The notes: generated by a model not told the origin, from the sequence alone. DNA of 64,000 nt from Erysipelotrichaceae bacterium (GCA_009773735.1 WSYG01000005.1:1-64000), one strand, 5' to 3'; counted from the stretch's first letter, positions 39,453 through 51,736 are shown. Numbers and translations are program-made.

Positions 39453-41081
39453 ATGGCCATCGATGGAATCGTATTAAACAAGATAAGCACCGAGCTTTCT
39501 AGCCTGTGTCCTTTCAAAATCAATAAAATCAATCACTTATCCGATAGTGAGGTTTTATTGACCTGTAAATCAGCTCGAATGAAATTTCAGCTCTTGATCT
39601 CTTGTCATTCGGTTTTCAATCGACTTCAGATCACAGCTCATGAGTATCGCTTACCTTCTGAACCGACAGCTTTCGTGATGCTGTTAAGAAAACATATTGA
39701 AGATGCGACCGTTGTTAAGATCACACAACTGGGTTTGGATCGAGTGGTCCAATTTGATCTGAGACTTAGAAATGATCTGGGTGATTCCATCATCATGACT
39801 TTATATATCGAACTGATGGGTAAATATGCCAATGTGATTTTAGTGGATGCCAACAACAGAATCGTCGATGCCTTAAAGCGAATCCCGCCTTTTGAAAACA
39901 ATCGTAGAACGATTACCCCAACTGCAATGTATGTTCCCATTGAGGCTCACGATAAGAAAGATCCATTCAGCGTTTTTCTAATTGATCCGCATCTTCCAAT
40001 CGCATCTCAGTTTCATGGTTTTTCACCACTGTTAGGCAGAGAGATCGAACATCGTTTGCTTCATCAGAATTTTGAATCCATCATCAGTGAAATCAAAGAG
40101 TCTCAGCAACTCTATATCTATGACCGTGATTTCCACATCATTGAATTGACCCATTTGAATCTAAACGCAAAAGTCATGGATCTGATGGAAGGATTAGACG
40201 AAGTCCATCATCGTAAAGAAGAAAATGAACGCATCAAACAACACACTGGAGATTTGATTCGCTTTATCACCAAAGAAATCAAAAAGAATGAATCCAAACT
40301 GATCAAACTTCAAGAGTCATTAAGTGAAGCTTTTGATTGTGATAAATATAGAGTCTTAGGTGATCATCTTTTAGCGTATGGCCATCAAGTCACCAAAGGC
40401 ATGAAACAAATCGAAGTTCTAAACTTTGAAACCAATGAACCTTTATTGATTCCACTGGATGAGAAACAAGATCTAAAAGGCAATGTTCGTAAACTCTTTC
40501 AAAAATATACCAAAGGTAAAAAAGGTCAGGAACATATCGCCCATCAAATTGAACTGACTGAAAATGAGATCGAGTACTTTAAGATCTTATTTGATCAGAT
40601 CTCGTATGCCAGTTTACCTGATGCATTGGAAATCAGACAAGAACTGAGTGAAAAAGGTTATCTTAAAGCCATCACCGATAAACGGCGTAAGAAGATGACT
40701 CCTGCCTATCAGCATTTGACATTAGACAATGGAATCCAAATCTATTATGGAAAAAACAACATACAAAACGATCTGATTACCTTTAAATTAGCCAAACGCA
40801 ATGATACTTTCTGTCATGTGAAAGATTACCATGGAGCACATGTCATTATTCAACATGATTCCCCTGATGAAATAACCTTAAGATCTGCAGCTCAAATTGC
40901 CCTGTATTACTCCAAAGCACGTCATTCATCAACCGTTGGGGTCAACTATTGCCCAATCCATCAAGTTAAAAAAATACCTTCTGGGAATCTTGGGTTGGTC
41001 TCACTGGGTCATTATAAAACCATCTACATCGATCCAAATGAGGACTTACTTAAAAAATTATTGGGTGATAAATATCTGTAA
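39453..41081 (+). CDS. rqcH: NFACT-family protein (RqcH / FbpA-like)
   Basis: MAIDGIVLNKISTEL N-terminus, coiled coil, C-terminal NFACT-R-like GIQIYYGKNNIQNDLITFKLAKRNDTFCHVKDYHGAHVII. Confidence 0.92.
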   Translation: MAIDGIVLNKISTELSSLCPFKINKINHLSDSEVLLTCKSARMKFQLLISCHSVFNRLQITAHEYRLPSEPTAFVMLLRKHIEDATVVKITQLGLDRVVQFDLRLRNDLGDSIIMTLYIELMGKYANVILVDANNRIVDALKRIPPFENNRRTITPTAMYVPIEAHDKKDPFSVFLIDPHLPIASQFHGFSPLLGREIEHRLLHQNFESIISEIKESQQLYIYDRDFHIIELTHLNLNAKVMDLMEGLDEVHHRKEENERIKQHTGDLIRFITKEIKKNESKLIKLQESLSEAFDCDKYRVLGDHLLAYGHQVTKGMKQIEVLNFETNEPLLIPLDEKQDLKGNVRKLFQKYTKGKKGQEHIAHQIELTENEIEYFKILFDQISYASLPDALEIRQELSEKGYLKAITDKRRKKMTPAYQHLTLDNGIQIYYGKNNIQNDLITFKLAKRNDTFCHVKDYHGAHVIIQHDSPDEITLRSAAQIALYYSKARHSSTVGVNYCPIHQVKKIPSGNLGLVSLGHYKTIYIDPNEDLLKKLLGDKYL

Positions 41082-41227
41082 TAAAACTGAACGATGAATT
41101 TCGTTCAGTTTTTAGTTGTTTGAAATAACCATTTATAATCATCACAGACCTCAAAGTCACCCTCAGTTCACAGGTTTATGTAAAAGAAAACATGGTATCA
41201 TTATAGTGTCAGTTAAAGGAGTGCACA

Positions 41228-42604
41228 ATGAAAATTAGTATAAATATGCTTTCAAACGCAGAATCTGTAGAAGGCCAAGGTGTCGGTAGTGCTTATGCTG
41301 AAATGGTCGCATTACTTATCGAAGGAACTAAAGATTTATTCGATATCACCATAAATGGACCTGGTGATTATGACATCAATCACATTCATACGATTGAACC
41401 CATACATTTCATAAAATTAAAAAGCTACAAAGGCGTTAATGTCATGGCCGTTCATTTTCTACCAGATACACTTGAAGGTTCCATCAATTTACCTCAAGTG
41501 GCTTTCTCAGCTTTAAAGTTTTATGTCACGACATTCTATAAAGGTGCTGATTATCTGATCGTCGTTAACCCAACCTTTAAAAAAGAATTGGTTAACTTTG
41601 GTATTGAGCCCGATAAAATCCATTACATCCCAAACTATGTATCCAAAGAACATTTCTATACCTATGATGCAGAAAAACGCGCTGGTCTAAGAGCCAATAT
41701 TGGGATTAAACCAGAAGATTTTGTTGTTATCGGCGTTGGTCAAGTCCAGCATCGTAAAGGTGTCCTTGACTTTATCGAAGTGGCAAAGCAATGTCCTGAC
41801 ATTCAGTTTATCTGGTGTGGCGGGTTCTCTTTTGGGATGATTACCGATGGTTATTTTGAACTCAAAGAAATTGTTGAAAATCCTCCAAAAAACGTGAAGT
41901 TCTTAGGCATCATCCCGCGTGAACAAATGAATGATATGTATAACATCAGTGATGTGTTGTTTATGCCTTCTTATAATGAATTGTTCCCCATGTCCATCTT
42001 AGAAGCCTGCAACCTCAGAAAACCAATTCTACTTCGTAACCTCGATTTATATAAAGACATTTTATTTGATCATTGTGTCAGAGGAGAAAACAATCAAGAT
42101 TTCACAGACCTACTTCATAAGCTAAAAAACGATCCAGATTTTTACAAAACTGCTGAAGGCTATAGTGATTTTGTGGCTCAATACTACTCTAAAGAACATG
42201 TGCTAAGTCAATGGGTCGAGTTCTATAAAAATATTTATCATGCATCCAACATTCAAGATGAAATCATCAAGATCACGTTCGATGATTTCAATAAGATAAT
42301 TAATGGTAAGAAACGTATGTTGATCATTGATGATTATTATGAAGCTGATGATCTACACTCAGACATGGTCAATATTACCTTAAGTGTCAATAATGATCAG
42401 GATTTTGCGGTTGAAGTCAAAGCAGTCAACATCCGAACCTATGAAGATTTGGATTCAGAAACTGCATTAGAACTCATCCTTCAAAATCAACCAAAGTTGT
42501 CTCTATCCGCTAAAGAAATCTATAAGTACAGTAAAAAAGAAACATTGATGATCATGGAATTTGAAGTGATTAAAGACATCAGTCTATTCTCACAAGGTAA
42601 ATAA
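41228..42604 (+). CDS. GT4-like glycosyltransferase with C-terminal ASCH-like extension
   Basis: GVGQVQHRKGVLDFIEVAK, DVLFMPSYNELFPMSILEACNLRKPIL; extra ~110 aa after the GT fold. Confidence 0.8.
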   Translation: MKISINMLSNAESVEGQGVGSAYAEMVALLIEGTKDLFDITINGPGDYDINHIHTIEPIHFIKLKSYKGVNVMAVHFLPDTLEGSINLPQVAFSALKFYVTTFYKGADYLIVVNPTFKKELVNFGIEPDKIHYIPNYVSKEHFYTYDAEKRAGLRANIGIKPEDFVVIGVGQVQHRKGVLDFIEVAKQCPDIQFIWCGGFSFGMITDGYFELKEIVENPPKNVKFLGIIPREQMNDMYNISDVLFMPSYNELFPMSILEACNLRKPILLRNLDLYKDILFDHCVRGENNQDFTDLLHKLKNDPDFYKTAEGYSDFVAQYYSKEHVLSQWVEFYKNIYHASNIQDEIIKITFDDFNKIINGKKRMLIIDDYYEADDLHSDMVNITLSVNNDQDFAVEVKAVNIRTYEDLDSETALELILQNQPKLSLSAKEIYKYSKKETLMIMEFEVIKDISLFSQGK

Positions 42605-42608
42605 CATA

Positions 42609-42663
42609 AAAAAGCACGTCTCAATCCATGGTTACTATTACCGGACAGAATGACGTGCTTTTT
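42609..42663. terminator. Bidirectional terminator / structured hairpin
   Basis: AAAAAGCACGTC / GACGTGCTTTTT stem with a 31-nt loop that can fold further. Confidence 0.7.
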
Positions 42664-42678
42664 ACATCCTTGGTTTGT

Positions 42679-43362
42679 TTATAGTATCGCTGCTCGTGCT
42701 TCTTTGACACGACCTTTGTAATCTGGACAATATGCCCTAACAAGCGCATAAAAGACCTTTGAATGATTCATATGAGTCAAATGTGCCAACTCATGGATAC
42801 ATACATATTGAATATAAGGCACTGAATATTCGATTAAACTGGAAGATAAGGTAATCTTTCTTTTACTGTTGCATCGTCCATGAGAGGTCTTGAGCTTTCG
42901 AATGTGAAATGAGCTAGGCCATTGATTCATCTCTTTACAGGATGATTCAAATATTAATCGTATAAGTTTTTCACTGTAATCTTTTTTAAACTTAGCCAGA
43001 CTTTTCTCAATTGTCATTTTTGAACTATGAATGATCAACAATTGATCTTGATAGATTTCATATCGAAATGTTGGTCCAATTTGATCAATAATCTGAATCT
43101 TGCGGCCACGAAGTTTCAGTTCATTTTCCTTTAAAAGATGACTATTACTGATCACCTGATGTTTTAAGATCCATGTGGATTTGGTTAAAAGAGCTTGCTT
43201 GATGTCTGAGATTCTAGAAGCGTTGGGTGCAGAAACATTCAATACACCATAAATAAAACGAAAACTAATATGACGTTTTCGTTTGAAATGAATATGAATC
43301 GGAATCGTGACATTATTTAGAATCAAACTGTCATCAATGTCTGCTTTATTCGTCGTTTTCAT
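42679..43362 (-). CDS. YgjP-like (DUF45) metallopeptidase
   Basis: TSHGRCNSKRKITLSSSLI, VCIHELAHLTHMNHSKVF. Confidence 0.9.
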   Translation of the reverse strand: MKTTNKADIDDSLILNNVTIPIHIHFKRKRHISFRFIYGVLNVSAPNASRISDIKQALLTKSTWILKHQVISNSHLLKENELKLRGRKIQIIDQIGPTFRYEIYQDQLLIIHSSKMTIEKSLAKFKKDYSEKLIRLIFESSCKEMNQWPSSFHIRKLKTSHGRCNSKRKITLSSSLIEYSVPYIQYVCIHELAHLTHMNHSKVFYALVRAYCPDYKGRVKEARAAIL

Positions 43363-44404
43363 TCAAGAGATCTGAAGTTTTAATGGATTTAAACGGATTA
43401 ATGTTTTTAAGTCGGATAAAGAAATAGCCACCCATAATAACTGGAATATAGAAGTTCGCAAAGCGCCACAGGATCATTGTTGAAGAAGCAGCACCTTTCC
43501 CAATAATTGTGGAGAAGGCCAATACGAACAACCCTTCAGTTACACCAGAAGAACCCGGTAAAGGTACAAAAGAGTTAGATACGGTTATGAAAGATCCAAG
43601 TGCCAACATTGGGAAGAAATCTCCGAAACTTAAGTTGATTCCCAAAATTGATCCAATCATAAATGGGGTTGAATAATACAGCATCAGCTTTATAAAATGC
43701 AAGCCTGTAACTTTCCAGAACACTACTTTATTCTTAGTCACTTCTTCAATGGCTTCATTGAAATGAATCAGAGTCTTGTTCCATTCTTCCAAGATCTTTT
43801 CTTTATTTTTAATAAACTTCATTTTATGTAGGAGTGTTATGCCCCAAAACGAGATTTTATGATACAGCTTAGGAAACGAAACCATGATCCAAAGCAATAC
43901 GACCACAAAACTGTTCGCGATCAAACCAACACCAAAAACCAATGAAATGGCCGCATGATTCGCCGTACTTAAGAAAACGATATACATCGTGATGGCAGTG
44001 ACAACGATTATAATTTGATAGATAAAGAAGTCGATGGAGATAAGACCTGCTGCCTGCGATGTTTTAAGACCGCGCTTTCTTAATGCATAGGCTTGAGCAA
44101 ACTGTCCACCAGTACTGCTTGGTGTGATTCCAGACATAAAACCACCGATAAATGCATTTATGGCGCCGTGTTTAAATTGGAATTTTTTATCGATCGTTCT
44201 GGCTAGGACAGTTATGATGTAGCCCCATGTTAAATAAGGTAATAAACCAAGCCCAACGATCAAAAGTAACTTAAGTGGGTCTAAGGTACTGATGGTCTCC
44301 CATACTGTTTCATAACTGTCATATAAAGCAAAAATCATAGCAGCAACAGTTAAACTGACGATAAAAAGCATATTTACCCAGACATTACTCATTAATTTTT
44401 TCAT
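43346..44404 (-). CDS. Flippase-like / lysylphosphatidylglycerol synthase TM-region family protein
   Basis: Multi-TM; GGFMSGITPSSTGGQFAQAYALRKRGL, PLPGSSGVTEG. Confidence 0.85.
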   Translation of the reverse strand: MKKLMSNVWVNMLFIVSLTVAAMIFALYDSYETVWETISTLDPLKLLLIVGLGLLPYLTWGYIITVLARTIDKKFQFKHGAINAFIGGFMSGITPSSTGGQFAQAYALRKRGLKTSQAAGLISIDFFIYQIIIVVTAITMYIVFLSTANHAAISLVFGVGLIANSFVVVLLWIMVSFPKLYHKISFWGITLLHKMKFIKNKEKILEEWNKTLIHFNEAIEEVTKNKVVFWKVTGLHFIKLMLYYSTPFMIGSILGINLSFGDFFPMLALGSFITVSNSFVPLPGSSGVTEGLFVLAFSTIIGKGAASSTMILWRFANFYIPVIMGGYFFIRLKNINPFKSIKTSDLLNENDE

Positions 44405-44483
44405 AGTACAGGTATTATATTAGCATATTTTAGTCAAACTATAAAGAACATCAGAAAGTGAACAAAAAACCAGCACCGAAGTG

Positions 44484-47051
44484 CTAGTTTAGATTTTGTT
44501 TAAGCTTAACGATAAAGTCAGAATCTTCTACATCGACCAAGATGGTTTTGTCTTGAATCGACGTTGTTTCTATGATCAGTTTTGCGATCTTAGTTTCAAT
44601 CCTACGTTGGATATAACGTTTCATTGGACGAGCCCCATATTCAGGATCCGTACCTTCTTGAACAATTTTGTTTTTAGCCGCAAAACTGAGTTCTAAGAAG
44701 AGGTGTTGTGATGCCAATCGAGTTCTAAGTTCACCAATGAATTTATCTGCGATTAAAGTTAACGTATCCTTGCTTAACGCATGGAAAACAACGATCTCAT
44801 CGATTCTATTCACAAATTCAGGTTTGAATGAACGTTTCACTTCTTCAAGGTAATGATCTTCACGCAGATCCAGATTGGTTTCAAAAGCATAATGCGAACC
44901 TAAATTGGAAGTCATAATAATGATAGTATTGGTAAAGTTAACAGTGACCCCTTGATTATCGGTGATACGTCCATCATCTAGGATCTGAAGCAATATGTTG
45001 AAGACATCTGGATGGGCTTTTTCGATCTCATCCAATAAAACAATCGAGTAAGGTTTTCTTCGAACAGCTTCAGTCAATTGTCCACCCTCTTCATAACCGA
45101 TATACCCAGGAGGTGCTCCAATCAATCGTGAAACACTATGTTTTTCCATATATTCGCTCATATCGATTCGAATGATCTTGGATTCATCATCGAAAAGTTG
45201 TTGAGCCAAAGCTCGTGCAACCTCCGTCTTTCCAACACCAGTTGGTCCTAAAAAGAGGAAGGATGCTAATGGACGATGTTCATCTTGGATGTGTGCTTTA
45301 GATCTTAAGATGGCTGAAGATACCAGTGATAACACATGATCTTGACCCATGACTCGACCTCTTAATGCATCTTCCAAGTGTAATATTTTTTGACGTTCTA
45401 CCGACAACAAGCGACTGACTTCAATGTGGGTCCATCTGGAAACAATCTGAGCAATCAAATTCTCATCGACGATCTCTTGAATCAAAGCATTGTCATGTTT
45501 GCTATTTTCAGAAGCCTTGATCTGTTTCTCTAAATTTGGGATCGTATCATATTGCAGTTTAGCAGCTTCCTCATAACGCGCATCATTGGTGGCTTTCTCA
45601 AGATCCAAACGCGCTTTCTCAAGCTTAGATTTGGCTTCTTTGGCTTCATCAAGATGCTTCTTCTCTTCATTCCAACGCATAGAAAGACCTTCTTTGGTCT
45701 CTTTAAAATTGGCCAAATCTTTACGGATCTCATCAAGACGATCCATGGCTTTATCATCCGTTTCTTTCTTAAGCGCCGTTTCTTCGATTTCAAGTTGTTG
45801 GATCTTACGATTCAAATCATCAAGTTCTGCAGGCATAGAATCCATTTCAACTCGAATAGATGCACATGCCTCATCGATTAAGTCGATGGCTTTATCAGGC
45901 AAATATCGATCAGTGATGTAGCGATGTGATAAGTGTACCGCAGCTTGTATGGCTTCATCTAAGATTCGCACCCCATGATAAGTTTCATAGCGATCTTTAA
46001 GTCCTCGCAATATGGAAATGGTTTCTTCAACGGAAGGTTCATCGACGATAATTTTTTGAAAGCGACGTTCAAGAGCCGCATCTTTTTCGATGTGTTTTTT
46101 ATATTCATCATAGGTCGTTGCCCCAATACAGCGCAATTCACCACGGGCCAACATTGGTTTGAGTAGATTGGCCGCATCCATTGCCCCTTCTGTTTTACCT
46201 GCGCCTACTAAATTATGGAGCTCATCGATAAACAAGATGATTTGTCCATCAGCTTGTTTGATCTCATTGAGAACGGCTTTTAATCGTTCTTCAAATTCAC
46301 CACGATATTTGGCGCCTGCGATCAATGCACCCATATCTAGTTCTATCAATTTCTTTTCTTTCAAACCAAAAGGAACATCGCCTTTCATGATGCGCCAAGC
46401 CAAACCTTCGACGACAGCCGTTTTTCCTACCCCAGGCAAACCAATCAAAACAGGGTTATTCTTGGTTTTGCGAGATAAGATTTCAATGACTCGACGAATT
46501 TCTTGGTCACGACCGATGATGGGATCGATTCTGCCTTTTTTAACTTCTTCAACAAGATCTTTACCATATTTACTTAAGGCTTCAAGTTGGTTTTCTTGAT
46601 CAGGTTGGGTCATTTTTTGACCTTGAAGGGACTCCAATAGGGCATCTGTCAGTGTGCTAGGTGTGATCTTAAAGGTGGATAGGATATGTTGGCTCAACAA
46701 AGATTTGTTCAACAGGATGTGTTTAAACAAGGCTAAAGCGCCTAAATATGTCTCTTGCTTACCTTTGATCTCATGTAGACCATCGATGATGGCTTGATTG
46801 AGTTCGCGTGATAAAGCTGGCTGCGTAGGACTAGAGACGGAAGCTACGGTACTTAGTGATTTATCAAGTAGTTCTCTGAATTGATTCTTTTGAATGTTGA
46901 GACGGCTAAATAATCCATCAAGGACCCCATCTTCACTCATTGCCTTTAATAGATGTGCACTGCTGATTTCAGGATGATTACTCATCACCGCATATTGAAC
47001 TGCGACTTGGAAAAGCTGTTGAAGCTTTTCTGTAAACTGATTCATACTCAT
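44484..47051 (-). CDS. clpB: ATP-dependent chaperone ClpB
   Basis: Two AAA modules (GLPGVGKTAVVEGLA; FLFLGPTGVGKTEVARALA), coiled-coil middle domain. Confidence 0.96.
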   Translation of the reverse strand: MSMNQFTEKLQQLFQVAVQYAVMSNHPEISSAHLLKAMSEDGVLDGLFSRLNIQKNQFRELLDKSLSTVASVSSPTQPALSRELNQAIIDGLHEIKGKQETYLGALALFKHILLNKSLLSQHILSTFKITPSTLTDALLESLQGQKMTQPDQENQLEALSKYGKDLVEEVKKGRIDPIIGRDQEIRRVIEILSRKTKNNPVLIGLPGVGKTAVVEGLAWRIMKGDVPFGLKEKKLIELDMGALIAGAKYRGEFEERLKAVLNEIKQADGQIILFIDELHNLVGAGKTEGAMDAANLLKPMLARGELRCIGATTYDEYKKHIEKDAALERRFQKIIVDEPSVEETISILRGLKDRYETYHGVRILDEAIQAAVHLSHRYITDRYLPDKAIDLIDEACASIRVEMDSMPAELDDLNRKIQQLEIEETALKKETDDKAMDRLDEIRKDLANFKETKEGLSMRWNEEKKHLDEAKEAKSKLEKARLDLEKATNDARYEEAAKLQYDTIPNLEKQIKASENSKHDNALIQEIVDENLIAQIVSRWTHIEVSRLLSVERQKILHLEDALRGRVMGQDHVLSLVSSAILRSKAHIQDEHRPLASFLFLGPTGVGKTEVARALAQQLFDDESKIIRIDMSEYMEKHSVSRLIGAPPGYIGYEEGGQLTEAVRRKPYSIVLLDEIEKAHPDVFNILLQILDDGRITDNQGVTVNFTNTIIIMTSNLGSHYAFETNLDLREDHYLEEVKRSFKPEFVNRIDEIVVFHALSKDTLTLIADKFIGELRTRLASQHLFLELSFAAKNKIVQEGTDPEYGARPMKRYIQRRIETKIAKLIIETTSIQDKTILVDVEDSDFIVKLKQNLN

Positions 47052-47092
47052 AAGGAAGGCTCCTTTCTAATAAAAAAGTAACAGTGGAGCTG

Positions 47093-48208
47093 TTACTTGA
47101 ATGTTTTCTTAAACCGCTCGTAAATACTTTCTTTGCCTCTTAATTGGCGAAGCTTTTCATACAGCTCTTTTTCTTCACGGGTTAAACGATCATCGACTTC
47201 AATCTTGACTTCGACATATTGATCTCCCATGTGTGAACTGTTGATTTCTTTCATACCTTTTCCTTTTAGTCTAAACTGAGTGCCGTGTTGAGTAGTAGGC
47301 GGGATCGTCAATTCGACATCACCATACACTGTAGGAACATCGACCTTGGTTCCTAAAGTCGCATCTAGGGCACTTAAAGGAATCTGAATGTAGATGTTGG
47401 AACCTTCACGAATGAAGTATTTGTGTTTACCAACCAAAACTTCGATGAAGAGATCTCCATTAGGACCCCCATTGACACCCTTTTCACCACGATGCGGCAC
47501 TCTTAAGCGTTGTCCGCTTTGAATACCTGCGGGGATTTTAAGATCAACGGTGACCTTTTTATGCTCATGGCCGCTGCCATTACATTTCTTACACTTGTTG
47601 ACGATCTTTTTGCCTGTTCCACGACAATCTGGACAAGGAGCACTGCTTTGGAATACCCCAAATGGGGTTCTTTGTTGCTGGGTGACTTGACCTTTGCCTT
47701 GACAGGTTGAGCATACTTTAACATCGTCTTTGGAATGCGCACCTGTACCCATACATTCTGAACACTGTTCATCGACATCGATGGTAAAGCTACTTTCTTT
47801 GCCGGTCACCGAATCCATGAAATCAATGTTCATTCTCATTAAGCGATCTTCGCCTTGTCTTGGACCTGTGGTGTTTCTGCGTTGTTGGCCACCCATGCCG
47901 CCCCCAAAGAAAGACCCAAAGATATCATTCAGATCGCCGAAGTCCGCAGAGCCGCCAAAACCTTGACCGAAACCACCGGCCCCTTCCATACCCGCATGAC
48001 CAAATTGATCATATGAAGCGCGTTTTTGGGGATCCATAAGGGTCTCATAGGCTTCCTGGACTTCTTTGAATTTTACGTCAGAACCTTTTTCTTTATTGAC
48101 ATCAGGATGAAATTTCTTGGCTAATGAACGATAAGCCTTCTTGATGTCTTGGTCCGTGGCACTTTTAGATAAGCCCAGTACCTCATAATAATCACGTTTC
48201 TCGGCCAT
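47093..48208 (-). CDS. dnaJ: Chaperone DnaJ
   Basis: J domain with HPD, four CxxCxGxG zinc motifs. Confidence 0.96.
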   Translation of the reverse strand: MAEKRDYYEVLGLSKSATDQDIKKAYRSLAKKFHPDVNKEKGSDVKFKEVQEAYETLMDPQKRASYDQFGHAGMEGAGGFGQGFGGSADFGDLNDIFGSFFGGGMGGQQRRNTTGPRQGEDRLMRMNIDFMDSVTGKESSFTIDVDEQCSECMGTGAHSKDDVKVCSTCQGKGQVTQQQRTPFGVFQSSAPCPDCRGTGKKIVNKCKKCNGSGHEHKKVTVDLKIPAGIQSGQRLRVPHRGEKGVNGGPNGDLFIEVLVGKHKYFIREGSNIYIQIPLSALDATLGTKVDVPTVYGDVELTIPPTTQHGTQFRLKGKGMKEINSSHMGDQYVEVKIEVDDRLTREEKELYEKLRQLRGKESIYERFKKTFK

Positions 48209-48253
48209 ACTTCCTCCACTCATAAACCTGAGATCAACTCAGGTTTAATGTTT

Positions 48254-50086
<1,833 letters not shown>

Positions 50087-50629
50087 TTACTCACTGATTT
50101 TAACCAAAGATGCTCTGAGTAAGCGATCTTTGAGAACATATCCTTTTTGTAAGACTTCGATGATGATTCCTGGTTCTACACCTTCTTTTTGTTCGGTGAG
50201 AATGGCATGATGTAAATTGGGATCTAAAGGCTGATCTATTGCCAGTATTTCCTCAACACCTTCATTTTTCAAGGCAGCTACCAGTTGATCATACGTCATC
50301 TGGATGCCTTTGGTTAAAGAAGAATCCTTGTCTTCGATATTCTTAAGTGTTCTTTCTAAGTTATCCAATACTTGTAAAATTTCTTTGGCGAAGCTTTGGA
50401 TACGATACTTCTTCGCAACCTCCATGTCACTTTGATTGCGTTTTTTGAAGTTTTCCGCATCGGCATAAGCCTTGAAGTATTCATTTTTCAGTTTCGCATT
50501 TTCGATTTCCAATTCTACGATCTGATCTTTTAACTTCTTGTGCTCCTTATGCTCCTTCTTTTCGTGTTTGTCCAAATGTTCTTCATGGACTTCTTCTGGT
50601 TGTACTACTTTTTCATTGTCTTCCATCAA
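50087..50629 (-). CDS. grpE: GrpE nucleotide exchange factor
   Basis: NEYFKAYADAENFKKRNQ, C-terminal VLQKGYVLKDRLLRASLVKIS. Confidence 0.94.
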   Translation of the reverse strand: MMEDNEKVVQPEEVHEEHLDKHEKKEHKEHKKLKDQIVELEIENAKLKNEYFKAYADAENFKKRNQSDMEVAKKYRIQSFAKEILQVLDNLERTLKNIEDKDSSLTKGIQMTYDQLVAALKNEGVEEILAIDQPLDPNLHHAILTEQKEGVEPGIIIEVLQKGYVLKDRLLRASLVKISE

Positions 50630-51623
50630 TCTCTCCTTTTTCCGTATATTTTTTCTATGGCTTTACTCATGAATTCCATCAAAGCCACTACGCGGTTATA
50701 TTCCATTCGACTGGGTCCAACCACCATCAACTGTCCACTTTCATCGTTATTGAGATTAAACGTAGAGGTGACAATGGCAACATCATCCATCCATACTAAG
50801 GAAGAATGATCCGAATGGGTTAACTTCAAAGCATTTCGATCTTGACCAATTTCACGCCAGATCGCACTGTTTTCAAACATCCCTAACAATTGTTTCAATT
50901 TTGCGATATCCGCAAATTCTGGTTGATTGAGTAGGTTATTTTGACCACTGGTATAATAGTTATCACTGGCAAATTTGAGGAAGGCATTGAAGAAAGCTTC
51001 AAAGACGACTTCATATTGTTTAATGGCTTTAGCCAAGATCGGTTTGATCAAATTCAGTTTGGCTTTGATTTCAAATAAAGGGGTTCCGCTTAATCGTTCA
51101 TTAAGGATCTTACAACACGATGCCAATTCTTCAACAAAGAGGCGATTTTCGGTATGACCCGTGTTGGTAATGAAGATGGCGACGGCTTGATTTTGATCGA
51201 TCGGGAATAAATCGATGTGTTCTAATGTTTGGGTATGAGCTTCTGGACCCAATACAAGCGATGTAAGATTGGTCATTTGCGATAAGATATCACAACTTCT
51301 TTTGATGACCTCATCGATTTTCATGGCTCGATCGGAGAAGACTTCTCGCAAAACAAGTTCAAGTTTTTCATCCATCTTTTCAACCATAATGTTTTCGACA
51401 TAGTATCGATAACCCTGGGTAGATGGGACACGACCCGATGAAGTATGGGTCTTTTCTAAATAACCCAACAGTTCTAATTCGCTCATTTCATGACGGATGG
51501 TGGCTGAGGAATAAGGCAAACGATATTTCTCGACCAAAGTCTTTGATCCAACGGGTTCAGCGGTTTGAATATGTATTCATCAACGATGGCGCCTAAGATT
51601 TCAATCAGTCGATCAGTTAGCAC
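50626..51623 (-). pseudogene. hrcA: Heat-shock repressor HrcA with an apparent 5' frameshift
   Basis: GTG at 51623 after AGGAGG reads VLTDRLIEILGAIVDEYI, then a net 2-nt excess (ATAT at 51569-51572) shifts frame; the rest (QTAEPVGSKTLVEKYRLPYSSATIRHEM...) is in the ORF 50626-51537 frame. Confidence 0.7.
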
Positions 51624-51632
51624 GTTTCCTCC

Positions 51633-51659
51633 TTAGCACTCCCTAATGGGGTCTGCTAA
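51633..51659. promoter_or_regulatory. CIRCE element 1
   Basis: TTAGCACTC-N9-GTCTGCTAA, close match to TTAGCACTC-N9-GAGTGCTAA. Confidence 0.85.
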
Positions 51660-51660
51660 T

Positions 51661-51688
51661 ATTATAGCAACTCATTTAGCACTGTCAA
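51661..51688 (-). promoter_or_regulatory. Promoter of the hrcA-grpE-dnaK-dnaJ-clpB cluster
   Basis: Consensus TTGACA-N16-TATAAT on the minus strand, between/overlapping the CIRCE elements. Confidence 0.9.
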
Positions 51689-51702
51689 GTCTTAAGTGCT
51701 AA
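51676..51702. promoter_or_regulatory. CIRCE element 2
   Basis: TTAGCACTG-N9-AAGTGCTAA, overlaps the -35 box. Confidence 0.85.
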
Positions 51703-51736
51703 TATGGGTGAGTTCACATAAAAAATGACCTTTCGG

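Noticed and set aside
44496-46599. Many ORFs antisense or out of frame within clpB (e.g. 45530..45793, 45552..45881, 46159..46599)
   Set aside because: They lie inside an unambiguous clpB gene, have biased compositions and no SD or recognisable domains.
51537-51623. Programmed ribosomal frameshift in hrcA
   Set aside because: No slippery heptamer or stimulatory structure is evident; mutation or assembly error is simpler.
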